From: Pseudomonas silesiensis
GTDB lineage: Bacteria; Pseudomonadota; Gammaproteobacteria; Pseudomonadales; Pseudomonadaceae
Assembly: GCF_001661075.1 (NCBI RefSeq)
Contig: NZ_CP014870.1
Coordinates: 4,174,501 to 4,238,500, forward strand
Reading direction: 5' to 3'
Length of the DNA stretch: 64,000 bases
Shown here piece after piece: positions 1 to 9,235 of the stretch. The position numbers were made by a program, and so were the translations under genes. Under the pieces are notes generated by a model. It did no database searches. It was not told where the DNA came from and saw only the letters and a list, made by a program, of their open reading frames with translations. Positions within the stretch are counted from its first letter, which is position 1; every line of letters starts with the position of its first letter.

Positions 1-821
1 AGCGCAGCGAAGCCCACCAGGGGCAAACCCAGCGCCAGTAATTGCAGACCTGGTTTGTGCGGACTCCAGTGCAAACTGCCTGCTGCACCGGTCTCGCCCA
101 AGGGGTAACCAGACACCAGGGGGCCATCGTCGGGAGTGGCCATGTGCAGGCCATCTACCCCGAAATCCCGACCTATCGTTGCGAGCTTGGCGCTGTCCAG
201 AATGTCGACGAAAATCAATACCGATGACGACCTGTCATCAGCCAAGACCGTCGGATCGGTTCCCGGGGTAATCGCAGCGGCAGCGACCAGGGCTGGTACG
301 CCTCCAACATTGATGAAGGTAGTGGTCGGTGTTTCGGTTTCCGCGCCCTCACGGGCCTTTTCGAGAATCCCGTCGATGGACTGCTCGAGCCATTGTTCGA
401 CTTCAACTGACGCCCTCTCACCCTTGACCACGGAATAAACGGTGCGGTTGACATCGTTGACGACAAACACGCCCTGAAATCCAAAGTCTGTGAAAAGTGT
501 CGTCCCGACATTTTGTCGGACGTAGGCCCAGTCCGGGTCTACCTCAATGTGCAAGTGCTTGTAGGCATCCCCCCAGAATGCGTAATCCTTGACGGTCGAG
601 CGCAGGGATTTTTCCAACGATTCCACGGCTTTCTTGGTGTAGAAGGCACTGTCGACCTCCTTCGCTTGATCCAGATTCTGCGCAACATAAACCAGTGAAC
701 AGCAGGCGAGCAAGAACACCCCAGCCAGAAGACCGACAAACTTGAACAGCGAAGCGCGGGTCAGGGCCACGCTTGAGCGATTGGTTGGAGAACAAAGGAT
801 AGGGGGGAGATCGTTAGGCAT
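1..821 (-). CDS. CHASE4-domain sensor protein, N-terminal part (runs off left edge)
   Basis: Translating the minus strand from the ATG at 821 gives an uninterrupted 273-residue frame to the window edge. Residues about 26-47 form a hydrophobic membrane segment (FKFVGLLAGVFLLACC). After it comes a periplasmic domain with the features of CHASE4 ligand sensors, including a W-x-D-A-Y block (YAFWGDAYKH) near residues 81-90 and a following W of DPDWAYV. A second hydrophobic stretch begins at the window edge, as expected for the membrane exit of such a sensor. CHASE4 proteins usually continue into GGDEF and/or EAL or histidine kinase modules; that output is outside the window, so the activity cannot be assigned. 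A weak GGGAA ribosome site precedes the start. Confidence 0.8.
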   Translation of the reverse strand, partial: MPNDLPPILCSPTNRSSVALTRASLFKFVGLLAGVFLLACCSLVYVAQNLDQAKEVDSAFYTKKAVESLEKSLRSTVKDYAFWGDAYKHLHIEVDPDWAYVRQNVGTTLFTDFGFQGVFVVNDVNRTVYSVVKGERASVEVEQWLEQSIDGILEKAREGAETETPTTTFINVGGVPALVAAAAITPGTDPTVLADDRSSSVLIFVDILDSAKLATIGRDFGVDGLHMATPDDGPLVSGYPLGETGAAGSLHWSPHKPGLQLLALGLPLVGFAA

Positions 822-890
822 AAGTTCCCGCTGGTCGTTGAGGCAAGGCATTTGGATACCTGGGTATCGGCAGTCGACGCGAAATAGTGA

Positions 891-1019
891 GCGTCCGTAC
901 GTCGCGCCAAGCCCGCCGGCTTGATCGATGGCAACGATGCGCATGAGCTGCGAGAACTGGCCGATGCGGCCTGCAGTCACCACCTTGAAGACTCGATACC
1001 CCGCGAACTAAATCAATAG
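891..1019 (+). pseudogene. possible relic: open frame without start codon
   Basis: From 891 a frame reads through to a TAG at 1017-1019 with protein-like composition (ending LEDSIPRELNQ). An in-frame TGA at 888 stands just before it and there is no ATG; only TTG at 921 could start it. It may be the 3' end of a decayed small gene or a very short protein. I do not recognise it. The rest of 822-1084 shows nothing clear. Confidence 0.2.
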
Positions 1020-1084
1020 GTACCCACTGCCTGCTATTGCGTTACGCTGGGTAGGCCATCACGGCACCAACAAAAGGGCCCTGT

Positions 1085-1285
1085 ATGCAATTGCATGAAG
1101 CGATAGATTTGAAAGAAGCGTATTCGGTCAGCGGCGCCAACAAGGCGGTTCAGGAAGGTTGGAAATTATTGGCCATTGCACCCGGTGCGAATGGCGTGAC
1201 TTACGTCCTTGGCAAGCAGGCAGATAAGGAAAAACCCAAGCTGCCGACAGCGGACGAAATCGCACGAGCCAATAACCGGGGGTAG
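1085..1285 (+). CDS. small conserved hypothetical protein (66 aa)
   Basis: ATG at 1085 follows an AAAGGG-type ribosome site. The 66-residue product (begins MQLHEAIDLKEAYSV) is soluble, has a central GWKLLAI and VTYVLGK pattern typical of short beta-strand-rich pseudomonad proteins, and ends in a charged tail (KEKPKLPTADEIARANNRG). No catalytic motif or membrane segment is visible and I cannot assign a function. It stands alone, followed by relic DNA, so it looks monocistronic. Confidence 0.6.
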   Translation: MQLHEAIDLKEAYSVSGANKAVQEGWKLLAIAPGANGVTYVLGKQADKEKPKLPTADEIARANNRG

Positions 1286-1301
1286 CGTCGCGTTACGATC
1301 G

Positions 1302-1391
1302 GGGGAAAGGTCGACTCATTACGTCTACTTTTACTTCGGCCTCAAGGACGGCCCGGTGGTGCTGGATGTTCCGCTTTTACGGCCCGGATAG
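1302..1391 (+). pseudogene. relic of a DUF1254-type gene
   Basis: The frame ending at the TAG at 1389-1391 encodes YVYFYFGLKDGPVVLDVP, which matches the hallmark stretch of DUF1254 proteins (tyrosine-rich strand, then D-L-x-x-G-P-V-V-x-x-V-P). Neither the N-terminal nor the C-terminal remainder of a roughly 450-residue DUF1254 protein is present. An intact DUF1254 gene lies at 30990-32471 but is not a close nucleotide match. Inference: a fragment of a lost gene. Confidence 0.4.
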
Positions 1392-1442
1392 GGCCTTGTT
1401 CGATAAGACTCATCGGACGAAGTGGTCGCACAGCTGCTCCAG

Positions 1443-1545
1443 TGACAAAACCACCGCGCCAGCGCAAGACTGTTACCGGCAATCGATGCTTCGGTCGCTC
1501 ATGAGCGGTCTCCTGTCTTGATGGCGTGGCGCGCCGGTCTTTAAC
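1443..1545 (-). pseudogene. internally deleted relic of a DUF3616 gene
   Basis: Bases 1443-1478 match an internal piece of the intact DUF3616 gene near 20335-20372 (peptide PVTVLRWRGGF on the minus strand). Directly joined to it, 1479-1545 matches the start codon region and 5' leader of the same gene near 21197-21259, including the leader block GCGGTCTCCTGTCT and the palindrome GGCGCGCC. The junction removes about 820 bp relative to the intact gene. This is a broken paralogue. Confidence 0.7.
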
Positions 1546-1562
1546 TATCAAGCATAGGCTGC

Positions 1563-2902
<1,340 letters not shown>

Positions 2903-3775
2903 ATGTCGAAATCACTCGCTACACCGGTGCCGGTGTTTAAACTTTACGGTGAGACCGGCGCCTGGCCGACACCCGATCTGATTCATTGCGAGTCGATTCC
3001 CGAGCGCAGCAAACTGCACGGCTGGGAAATAAAACCCCATCGGCACAGCGATCTGGTGCAGCTGTTATATGTGCAGTCGGGGCAGGCGACGCTGAAGGTC
3101 GAAGACGTGATCAACCACATCGATTCACCCTCGCTGCAAGTCGTGCCCGCGCTGAGCGTGCACACCTTCAAGTTCTCCGAGGATATTCAAGGCCACGTGC
3201 TGAGCCTGGCGCAGCCGCTGGCCGAGCAACTCGGCGCCTCGCTCAACAGTCCCGTGCTGACCACCGCGGCCTGTTACCCGATCGGTTCCGCGCACCTGTA
3301 TCTGGACACGCTGTTTTCCGCGATCACCCAGGAATACAGCCAGCCCCAGCCCGGCCGTGATCCGATGCTGCAATCGTTGATCACGGTGCTGTCGATCTGG
3401 CTCAGTCGCCGCAATCTGGAACAGTCGTTACCGGACGCGCAGTTCGACCGGGGTCGCGAGTATTTGAAGAATTTCAGCCGGACGCTGGAGCTGCGCTTTC
3501 GCGAGCACCTGCCCATCGAGCACTATGCGGCCACGCTGGGGATCAGCGGCGCGCACCTCAACGCCCTGTGCCGGCGCCTCTCGGGGCAATCGGCCTTGCA
3601 GATGATCAACCAGCGCCTGTTGCTGGAGGCCAAGCGCGATCTGGTCTACACCACCATGACCATCAATCAGGTGTCCGACAGCCTGGGCTTTTCCGAACCG
3701 GCGTACTTCTCGCGCTTTTTCAAGCGCGGCACGGGGCTGTCACCGAAGCAGTTCCGCATTCAGCGTGAGGGGTGA
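2903..3775 (+). CDS. pobR: AraC-family activator of pobA (PobR)
   Basis: I choose the ATG at 2903 because GGGAGG (2892-2897) sits five bases upstream; earlier in-frame ATGs lack such a site. The 290-residue product has an N-terminal cupin-like effector domain (HRHSDLVQLLYVQSGQATLKV, about residues 38-60) and a C-terminal AraC/XylS double helix-turn-helix (GISGAHLNALCRR; second helix ending SEPAYFSRFFKRGTGLSP). Divergent position next to pobA is the classical arrangement for the AraC-type PobR of pseudomonads, which activates pobA with 4-hydroxybenzoate. Confidence 0.92.
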   Translation: MSKSLATPVPVFKLYGETGAWPTPDLIHCESIPERSKLHGWEIKPHRHSDLVQLLYVQSGQATLKVEDVINHIDSPSLQVVPALSVHTFKFSEDIQGHVLSLAQPLAEQLGASLNSPVLTTAACYPIGSAHLYLDTLFSAITQEYSQPQPGRDPMLQSLITVLSIWLSRRNLEQSLPDAQFDRGREYLKNFSRTLELRFREHLPIEHYAATLGISGAHLNALCRRLSGQSALQMINQRLLLEAKRDLVYTTMTINQVSDSLGFSEPAYFSRFFKRGTGLSPKQFRIQREG

Positions 3776-3829
3776 ATCCTTGCAACGCAGGCAATCGAGC
3801 CGGTGACGGGCGGCCAGGACCCGACTCTC

Positions 3830-4522
3830 CTATCGGTTCATACTGCGTTCGTAGGCTGCCAGAACGGTGCGCTCCGATTGCACCAGATAGGCTTCGAGCA
3901 TCTGGGTTGCTTCCTCTGGTCGCCCCTCTTCTATACAGCGCAGGATTGAAGCGTTCATGTCGATGTAAGGCATATGCAGGAACTCGGGATCATCGAGCAG
4001 ACCGAAGGCCAACCGCAGCTCGGCAGATATCTGCCCATAGAACACCACCAATCGCGGGCTGTCGGCCAGCTCGACGATAGCCTTGTGGAACATCATGTTA
4101 GCGGTGCCGACTGCCATCCAGTCCTTGGCTTCACGCGCTCGAATGCCGACCTCCACCGCTTCCCGCATATGCAGTGCTCCCGGATGCAGCGGGTAACCCT
4201 GAGCAATGGCCTTGCATTCGATAAAGCGGCGGACACGATAGATGTCAATGATCGACGCCATATCAGGTTCCGCCACGGTCACCCCTCGATTGGGCTCATG
4301 CTTGAGCAGCCCCTCGCGGGTCAGGACCCTGAACGCTTCTCTCAAGGTGTTGCGTGAAATCTGCAGGCTTTCGGCCAGGGCCGCTTCGGACAGCCGCTGG
4401 CCCGGAGCCAATTCACCTTCGACCAGCATTCTGCGGACCTTCTGGGTAATGGATTCTCCCAGCGAGCGAGGAAGGGAAGGTGAAACGTCGTTCATATGCG
4501 ATCCGGAGTCAGAGAAAGTCAT
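3830..4522 (-). CDS. GntR-family regulator, FCD (FadR) subfamily
   Basis: The 230-residue protein has an N-terminal winged helix (LRREAFRVL-like recognition region: ESLQISRNTLREAFRVLTREGLL, about residues 50-72) and an all-helical FCD effector domain with a typical metal or ligand histidine pattern (MMFHKAIVELADSPRL). A second possible start is the ATG at 4495. It is convergent with pobR and divergent from the 5-oxoproline operon starting at 4751, so it most likely regulates that operon (inference). A 6-1-6 palindrome at 4644-4656 between them fits a FadR-family operator. Confidence 0.85.
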   Translation of the reverse strand: MTFSDSGSHMNDVSPSLPRSLGESITQKVRRMLVEGELAPGQRLSEAALAESLQISRNTLREAFRVLTREGLLKHEPNRGVTVAEPDMASIIDIYRVRRFIECKAIAQGYPLHPGALHMREAVEVGIRAREAKDWMAVGTANMMFHKAIVELADSPRLVVFYGQISAELRLAFGLLDDPEFLHMPYIDMNASILRCIEEGRPEEATQMLEAYLVQSERTVLAAYERSMNR

Positions 4523-4643
4523 TTCGATGTTCCATCAGAGCTCAGCCCATGGCAAGAAGCAAGGGTGACGTGTGCATCATTAAGTAACACGCAGGAGTGA
4601 TAAGGTTACAAACTGGTGCGCATTGTCGACCTATCACCTAAGT

Positions 4644-4656
4644 ATTGTTCAACAAT
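4644..4656. promoter_or_regulatory. candidate GntR/FCD operator
   Basis: ATTGTT-C-AACAAT is a perfect 6-1-6 palindrome. It contains the TTGT...ACAA half-sites common to FCD-type GntR operators and lies about 45 bp upstream of the sigma-54 promoter. The assignment to the divergent regulator is inferred from position. Confidence 0.4.
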
Positions 4657-4698
4657 CAAATGGCTATGTATCAACACATACAGCCCGATGATTGAATC

Positions 4699-4715
4699 TT
4701 GGCACGCTCGTTGCT
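4699..4715 (+). promoter_or_regulatory. sigma-54 promoter (-24/-12) of the 5-oxoproline operon
   Basis: TTGGCACG-CTCG-TTGCT matches the RpoN consensus TGGCACG-N4-TTGCW exactly, with GG at 4701-4702 and GC at 4713-4714. Transcription would start near 4726, just ahead of the GTG at 4751. No sigma-54 activator is encoded adjacent. Confidence 0.8.
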
Positions 4716-4750
4716 CAATCAAACCAACTCCCACCCGTAGGAATGATGCC

Positions 4751-6004
4751 GTGACACAGACAGCCGTGACACCGACCCAGACCGCTCAAGATTTTACAAA
4801 GGCGCGACGCTCTTCCCTGATCGCCGCCATTTTCATGATGGCGACGTCTGCCATCGGCCCTGGCTTCATCACCCAGACCGCCACGTTCACGGCCAAAATG
4901 GGTGCGGCATTTGCGTTCGGTATCCTGGCGTCGATTCTGATCGACTTCGTGGTTCAACTTAACGTCTGGCGCATCGTCTCCCTGACCCGAATGCGTGCCT
5001 CGGATCTGGCCAACAAAGCGATTCCTGGCAGTGGTTACGTGCTCGCGGTGCTGGTGATCTTCGGCGGGCTGGTGTTCAACGTCGGCAACATCGCCGGTGC
5101 CGGGCTGGGTCTGAACGCGCTGATGGGGCTTGATGCCAAATGGGGCGGCAGTCTGAGCGCCCTGCTGGCCATCGGCATCTTCCTCTCCCACCGCGCCGGA
5201 TTGGCCGTCGACCGGCTGATCGTCGTGCTGGGTCTGGTGATGATTGGCATGACGCTGTTCGTAGCCTTTGCCTCTAACCCGCCACTGGGTGAAGCCCTCT
5301 ACCAGACCGTACTTCCGGACGAGATCAACTTCGCCACCATCACCACCATTGTCGGCGGCACGGTCGGCGGTTACATCACCTATGCGGGGGCTCACAAACT
5401 GCTGGACCGCGGTACTACCGGTGTAGAAAACCTCGAGGCAGTGACCAAGGCTGCCCTGAGCGGCATCCTGGTTACCGGTCTCATGCGCTACATTCTGTTC
5501 CTCGCCATCCTCGGCGTTGTTGCCAGCGGCGTAATCATCGACACCTCGGGTCAGGGCGCCAATCCGGCCGCACAGGCCTTCCAGGCAGCGGCGGGGCAGA
5601 TCGGCCTGCGCGTCTTCGGTCTCATCCTCTGGGCCGCCAGTATCACCAGCGTGATCGGCGCCGCTTACACCTCCATTTCCTTTATCACCGTGTTCAAGCC
5701 GAACATTACCGAGCAGGGTCGCAACCGCGCCACCACCGTGTTCATCGCCCTGTCGCTGCTGATCTTTGTCGTGATGGGTACTGCTCCTGCCGCATTGCTG
5801 CTCTTCGCGGGCGGTTTCAACGGCCTGATACTGCCAATCGGCCTGAGCATCTTCATCTACGTCGGCTGGCGCCGGTCCGACCTCATGGACGGCTACCATT
5901 ACCCACGCTGGTTGCTGGTGCTGGGCGCCCTGACCTGCCTGCTGACCTGGTACATGGCAATCAACTCCGTCGTGCCGATCTTTGCCTTCCTCAACGTTGC
6001 CTGA
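4751..6004 (+). CDS. NRAMP-superfamily transporter (YcsG-like) lacking the metal-site motifs
   Basis: I choose GTG at 4751: AGGA at 4739-4742 precedes it, and upstream in-frame starts would lie before or inside the sigma-54 promoter. The 417-residue protein has about eleven hydrophobic segments and aligns with NRAMP carriers from the start of TM1 (IGPGF, residues 35-39). However, the DPGN motif of TM1 is replaced (FITQTATFTAK) and the TM6 M-P-H motif reads Y-A-G-A-H (about residue 211). In Bacillus the homologue YcsG is also linked to the 5-oxoprolinase genes. Metal transport is therefore doubtful; uptake of 5-oxoproline across the inner membrane is a reasonable inference. Confidence 0.85.
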   Translation: MTQTAVTPTQTAQDFTKARRSSLIAAIFMMATSAIGPGFITQTATFTAKMGAAFAFGILASILIDFVVQLNVWRIVSLTRMRASDLANKAIPGSGYVLAVLVIFGGLVFNVGNIAGAGLGLNALMGLDAKWGGSLSALLAIGIFLSHRAGLAVDRLIVVLGLVMIGMTLFVAFASNPPLGEALYQTVLPDEINFATITTIVGGTVGGYITYAGAHKLLDRGTTGVENLEAVTKAALSGILVTGLMRYILFLAILGVVASGVIIDTSGQGANPAAQAFQAAAGQIGLRVFGLILWAASITSVIGAAYTSISFITVFKPNITEQGRNRATTVFIALSLLIFVVMGTAPAALLLFAGGFNGLILPIGLSIFIYVGWRRSDLMDGYHYPRWLLVLGALTCLLTWYMAINSVVPIFAFLNVA

Positions 6005-6032
6005 GCCCGATAACGAACAAGGAGTCACGTAA

Positions 6033-6803
6033 ATGCCAACGATAGATATCAACAGCGACCTGGGTGAAAGCTTTGGTGCCTGGAGCATGGGCGACGATGC
6101 CGCGATGCTCGATGTCGTGACCAGCGCCAATGTCGCCTGCGGTTTTCACGCCGGCGACCCGGCCGGCATCCTGCGGACACTGAAAGCTGCAGCGGCAAAA
6201 AACGTCACCATTGGTGCCCATGTCGCTTACCCGGACAAAGTGGGCTTTGGCCGACGCAACATGGACCTGGCCAGCGATGAGCTGACGGCCGACGTGATTT
6301 ACCAGATCGGCGCGCTGCAGGGCCTGGCCAAGGCCGCCGGCACCTGCGTGCGTTATGTGAAGCCCCATGGCGCCTTGTACAACACCATCGCTCACGACCG
6401 CCGTCAGGCGCTGGCCGTGATCGAAGCCATCCGCGCGATCGACGCCAACCTCATATTGGTTGCCTTGGCCGGCTCAAGCCTGATTGAACTGGCCCGTAAC
6501 GAGGGTCTGCAGTGTATCGCCGAAGCGTTCGCTGACCGTGCCTATACGCCCCAGGGCACCCTCGTCTCTCGCCGCGAACCAGGCGCCGTGCTGCACGATC
6601 CCAAGCTCGTCGCCCAACGTATGCTGCGCCTCGTTGAAGACGGCACCATCGAAGCGATCGATGGCAGCCTGGCCAGAATCCAGGCCGACTCGATCTGCGT
6701 CCATGGCGACAGCCCGGCAGCGGTGGAAATGGCCCGCGAGCTGCGCCGCGTGCTGGAACAGGCCAACATGTCCTTGCAACCCTTTGCCGGAAGTCGCCCA
6801 TGA
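6033..6803 (+). CDS. pxpA: 5-oxoprolinase subunit PxpA (LamB/YcsF family)
   Basis: A 256-residue protein of the LamB/YcsF family, with AAGGAG ten bases before the ATG. Family signatures are clear: [10 protein letters not shown] at the N-terminus, [11 protein letters not shown] near residue 36, [12 protein letters not shown] near 65, and [10 protein letters not shown] near 109. PxpA works with PxpB and PxpC in ATP-dependent opening of 5-oxoproline to glutamate. The stop overlaps the start of the next gene by four bases, showing tight operon coupling. Confidence 0.93.
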   Translation: MPTIDINSDLGESFGAWSMGDDAAMLDVVTSANVACGFHAGDPAGILRTLKAAAAKNVTIGAHVAYPDKVGFGRRNMDLASDELTADVIYQIGALQGLAKAAGTCVRYVKPHGALYNTIAHDRRQALAVIEAIRAIDANLILVALAGSSLIELARNEGLQCIAEAFADRAYTPQGTLVSRREPGAVLHDPKLVAQRMLRLVEDGTIEAIDGSLARIQADSICVHGDSPAAVEMARELRRVLEQANMSLQPFAGSRP

Positions 6804-7606
6804 ACGCCCTCGATCGCGCGCGCCAGGCGGCCATCGCCGCTGGCCGCGAAGCACGCTCGGCCTACCGTGGCGGTCTGGTCACCCCCACCGCCGGTATCGC
6901 ACCGGGCATGACCCAGGCGAACCTGATTGCCTTGCCGCGTGACTGGGCCTATGACTTCCTGCTGTATGCCCAACGCAACCCGAAAGCGTGTCCGATCCTT
7001 GACGTCACCGATGCCGGAAGCCCAAGCACCCTGCTGGCTGACGGCGCTGATCTGCGAACTGATCTGCCCCTGTACCGCATCTGGCGTGACGGGAAGCTGG
7101 TGGAAGAAGTCAGCGACGCCACGAAAGCCTGGGCCGAACACGACGATATGGTGACCTTTCTGATCGGCTGCAGTTTTACCTTTGAAACGGCCCTGCAAGA
7201 GGCCGGCATTGAAGTGCGGCATATCGCCGATGGCTGCAACGTGCCGATGTACCTGACCAACCGTGCCTGCCGTCCGGCCGGACGCCTGAAGGGTGACACG
7301 GTGGTTTCCATGCGACCGATCCCCGCCGATCGCGTGGCCGAGGCCTGCAGTATCTCCGGGCGCTACCCCTCGGTCCATGGCGCCCCGGTGCACATCGGCG
7401 AGCCTGGGTTGCTTGGCATCCAGGACCTGGCGCGACCCGACTTCGGCGACGCCGTACGCATCGAGCCGGGCGAGATCCCGGTGTTCTGGGCGTGCGGAGT
7501 AACGCCCCAGGCGGCGGTCATGGCCTCGGGCGTGCCCTTTGCGATCACCCATTCGCCCGGCCATATGTTCATCACCGATGTGCCTGACAGCACGTACCAC
7601 GTCTAG
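6800..7606 (+). CDS. DUF1445 (YcsI-type) putative hydro-lyase
   Basis: The 268-residue protein belongs to the DUF1445/YcsI family, annotated as putative hydro-lyase and related to D-glutamate cyclase. Typical stretches are visible: [46 protein letters not shown] and [11 protein letters not shown] at the C-terminus. It overlaps pxpA (ATGA) and its stop codon is embedded in the TAGGAG ribosome site of the next gene. If it makes or opens a 5-oxo ring from D-glutamate, as relatives do, it would supply or tune the substrate of PxpABC; that is inference. Confidence 0.85.
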   Translation: MNALDRARQAAIAAGREARSAYRGGLVTPTAGIAPGMTQANLIALPRDWAYDFLLYAQRNPKACPILDVTDAGSPSTLLADGADLRTDLPLYRIWRDGKLVEEVSDATKAWAEHDDMVTFLIGCSFTFETALQEAGIEVRHIADGCNVPMYLTNRACRPAGRLKGDTVVSMRPIPADRVAEACSISGRYPSVHGAPVHIGEPGLLGIQDLARPDFGDAVRIEPGEIPVFWACGVTPQAAVMASGVPFAITHSPGHMFITDVPDSTYHV

Positions 7607-7615
7607 GAGTCTGCT

Positions 7616-9235
7616 GTGCGTTTTTTACCGGTCAACCTGGACGCCCTCCTCGTCGAATTGAACGACCTGGACGAGACCCTGGCATTGTTCGATGCCCTGA
7701 CGGCGGAGCCCATTGCGGGCGTGGAAGAAATCATTCCCGCCGCACGCACCCTGCTGATCCAATTCCGCCCCAGCGCCATTGCGCGGCAGGCGCTCGTCGA
7801 TCGTATCGCTGGCCAGGACCTGAGCCAGCGCCGCGCGATCGAGCAGCGCCGGGTGGACATTCCCGTTCACTACAATGGTGAAGACCTCGACGAGGTCGCC
7901 ACGCTGCTGGGGATCAGCCGCGCCGAGGTGGTCCGGCGCCACACCGCCCATGACTACAGCGTGGCCTTCTGCGGATTCGCTCCGGGCTTCGCCTACCTGA
8001 CCGGCGGTGCGGGTTTCCAGGTACCTCGAAGGCAAACTCCCCGCACCCGCATACCCGCAGGTGCGGTGGCCTTGGCGGGGGAATTCAGCGGGGTTTATCC
8101 GCAAGCCAGCCCCGGCGGGTGGCAGATCATCGGCGTCACGCCTTTGCAGATGTGGGACCTGAACCGCGCTGAATCGGCCCTGCTGCGTCCCGGCTATAAA
8201 GTGCGTTTTACCGATGCCGGCCCGCTCCCGGCGGGCGGCCTGCCCGCCCCCTCGGTGCCTGCAAGTGTCGCCGCGCCCAGCGGTGCCTGCCTGGAAATCA
8301 TCACGCCCGGTTTGCACAGCGTCTTGCAGGATATGGGTCGTCCCGGACAGACCGGCCAAGGCGTATCCCGTTCCGGCGCGCTGGACCTCGGCGCCCTGCG
8401 GGCGGCCAACCGCGCGGTCGGCAATCCCTCGGACATGGCCTGTGTGGAAGCGGTACTCGGCGGCCTGAGCTTCGTCTGTCATGGCCGTGCGGTGATCGCG
8501 ATCACCGGCGCGCAAACCCCGGTCATCATCACCAACGCCAGTGGCCTGCAATGGCCTGCCGACAACTACCAGCCCATCGAGCTGGAGGACGGTGACAAGG
8601 TCAGCCTGGGTTCACCTGTGGCAGGGTTGCGCAGCTACTTGTCGATTCGCGGCGGCTTTGAGGTCGCTCCGGTGCTTGGCAGTCTGTCGACAGATACCCT
8701 CGCCCAGGTCGGCCCCCCAGCTCTCGCGGCCGGTGACCAACTGGGTTTTACGGCGCTTACGACAGGCACCAGCGTATCGCTGAACGAAGCACCCGCCTTT
8801 GATCTGCCCACGACGGCCAACATCGTGACCCTCGACGTGGTCATGGGGCCGCGCACCGACTGGTTTACCGAAGACGCCATCCAGCGTCTGAGCAGCCAGC
8901 TCTGGCGCGTCACCTCACAGTCCAACCGCGTCGGTATTCGCCTGGCCGGTGAAACGCCGCTGGAGCGCAGCAATCACCAGGAGTTGCCCAGCGAAGGCAC
9001 TTCCGTCGGCGCCATTCAGGTTCCGGCAAGCGGCCAACCGGTGCTGTTTCTCGCCGATCACCCGTTGACCGGTGGCTATCCGGTGATCGCCGCAGTCGCC
9101 AGCTACCACCTCGACCTGGCTGGCCAGATACCTGTCAATGCGCAGATTCGCTTCAACCCTTTGGACGGCTTCAAAGAGATCCGACCCGTTACGCACGCCT
9201 CTTCTTCAACTGCCGACGTGAACAAAATCCCATGA
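7616..9235 (+). CDS. pxpBC: fused 5-oxoprolinase subunits PxpB-PxpC (KipI-KipA)
   Basis: GTG start at 7616 after AGGAG (7605-7609). The 539-residue protein is a fusion. Residues 1-205 are the KipI/PxpB (AHS1) domain with [15 protein letters not shown] near 120-134. Residues about 222-525 are the KipA/PxpC (AHS2) domain with [19 protein letters not shown] near 240 and [16 protein letters not shown] near 435. In B. subtilis and E. coli these are separate genes. The same two domains form the carboxyltransferase part of urea carboxylase, which matters because the next gene encodes a biotin carboxylase with biotinyl domain. A short polar tail ends the protein. Confidence 0.9.
   Translation: MRFLPVNLDALLVELNDLDETLALFDALTAEPIAGVEEIIPAARTLLIQFRPSAIARQALVDRIAGQDLSQRRAIEQRRVDIPVHYNGEDLDEVATLLGISRAEVVRRHTAHDYSVAFCGFAPGFAYLTGGAGFQVPRRQTPRTRIPAGAVALAGEFSGVYPQASPGGWQIIGVTPLQMWDLNRAESALLRPGYKVRFTDAGPLPAGGLPAPSVPASVAAPSGACLEIITPGLHSVLQDMGRPGQTGQGVSRSGALDLGALRAANRAVGNPSDMACVEAVLGGLSFVCHGRAVIAITGAQTPVIITNASGLQWPADNYQPIELEDGDKVSLGSPVAGLRSYLSIRGGFEVAPVLGSLSTDTLAQVGPPALAAGDQLGFTALTTGTSVSLNEAPAFDLPTTANIVTLDVVMGPRTDWFTEDAIQRLSSQLWRVTSQSNRVGIRLAGETPLERSNHQELPSEGTSVGAIQVPASGQPVLFLADHPLTGGYPVIAAVASYHLDLAGQIPVNAQIRFNPLDGFKEIRPVTHASSSTADVNKIP

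Noticed and set aside
4616..4750. N-terminal extension of the NRAMP-like protein from ATG 4616
   Set aside because: It would cross the sigma-54 promoter at 4699-4715 and adds residues unlike the family; GTG 4751 has a ribosome site.
4715..6130. 471-codon minus-strand frame opposite the NRAMP-like gene
   Set aside because: Mirror frame of a membrane protein, crossing the sigma-54 promoter and the next gene; no family resemblance.
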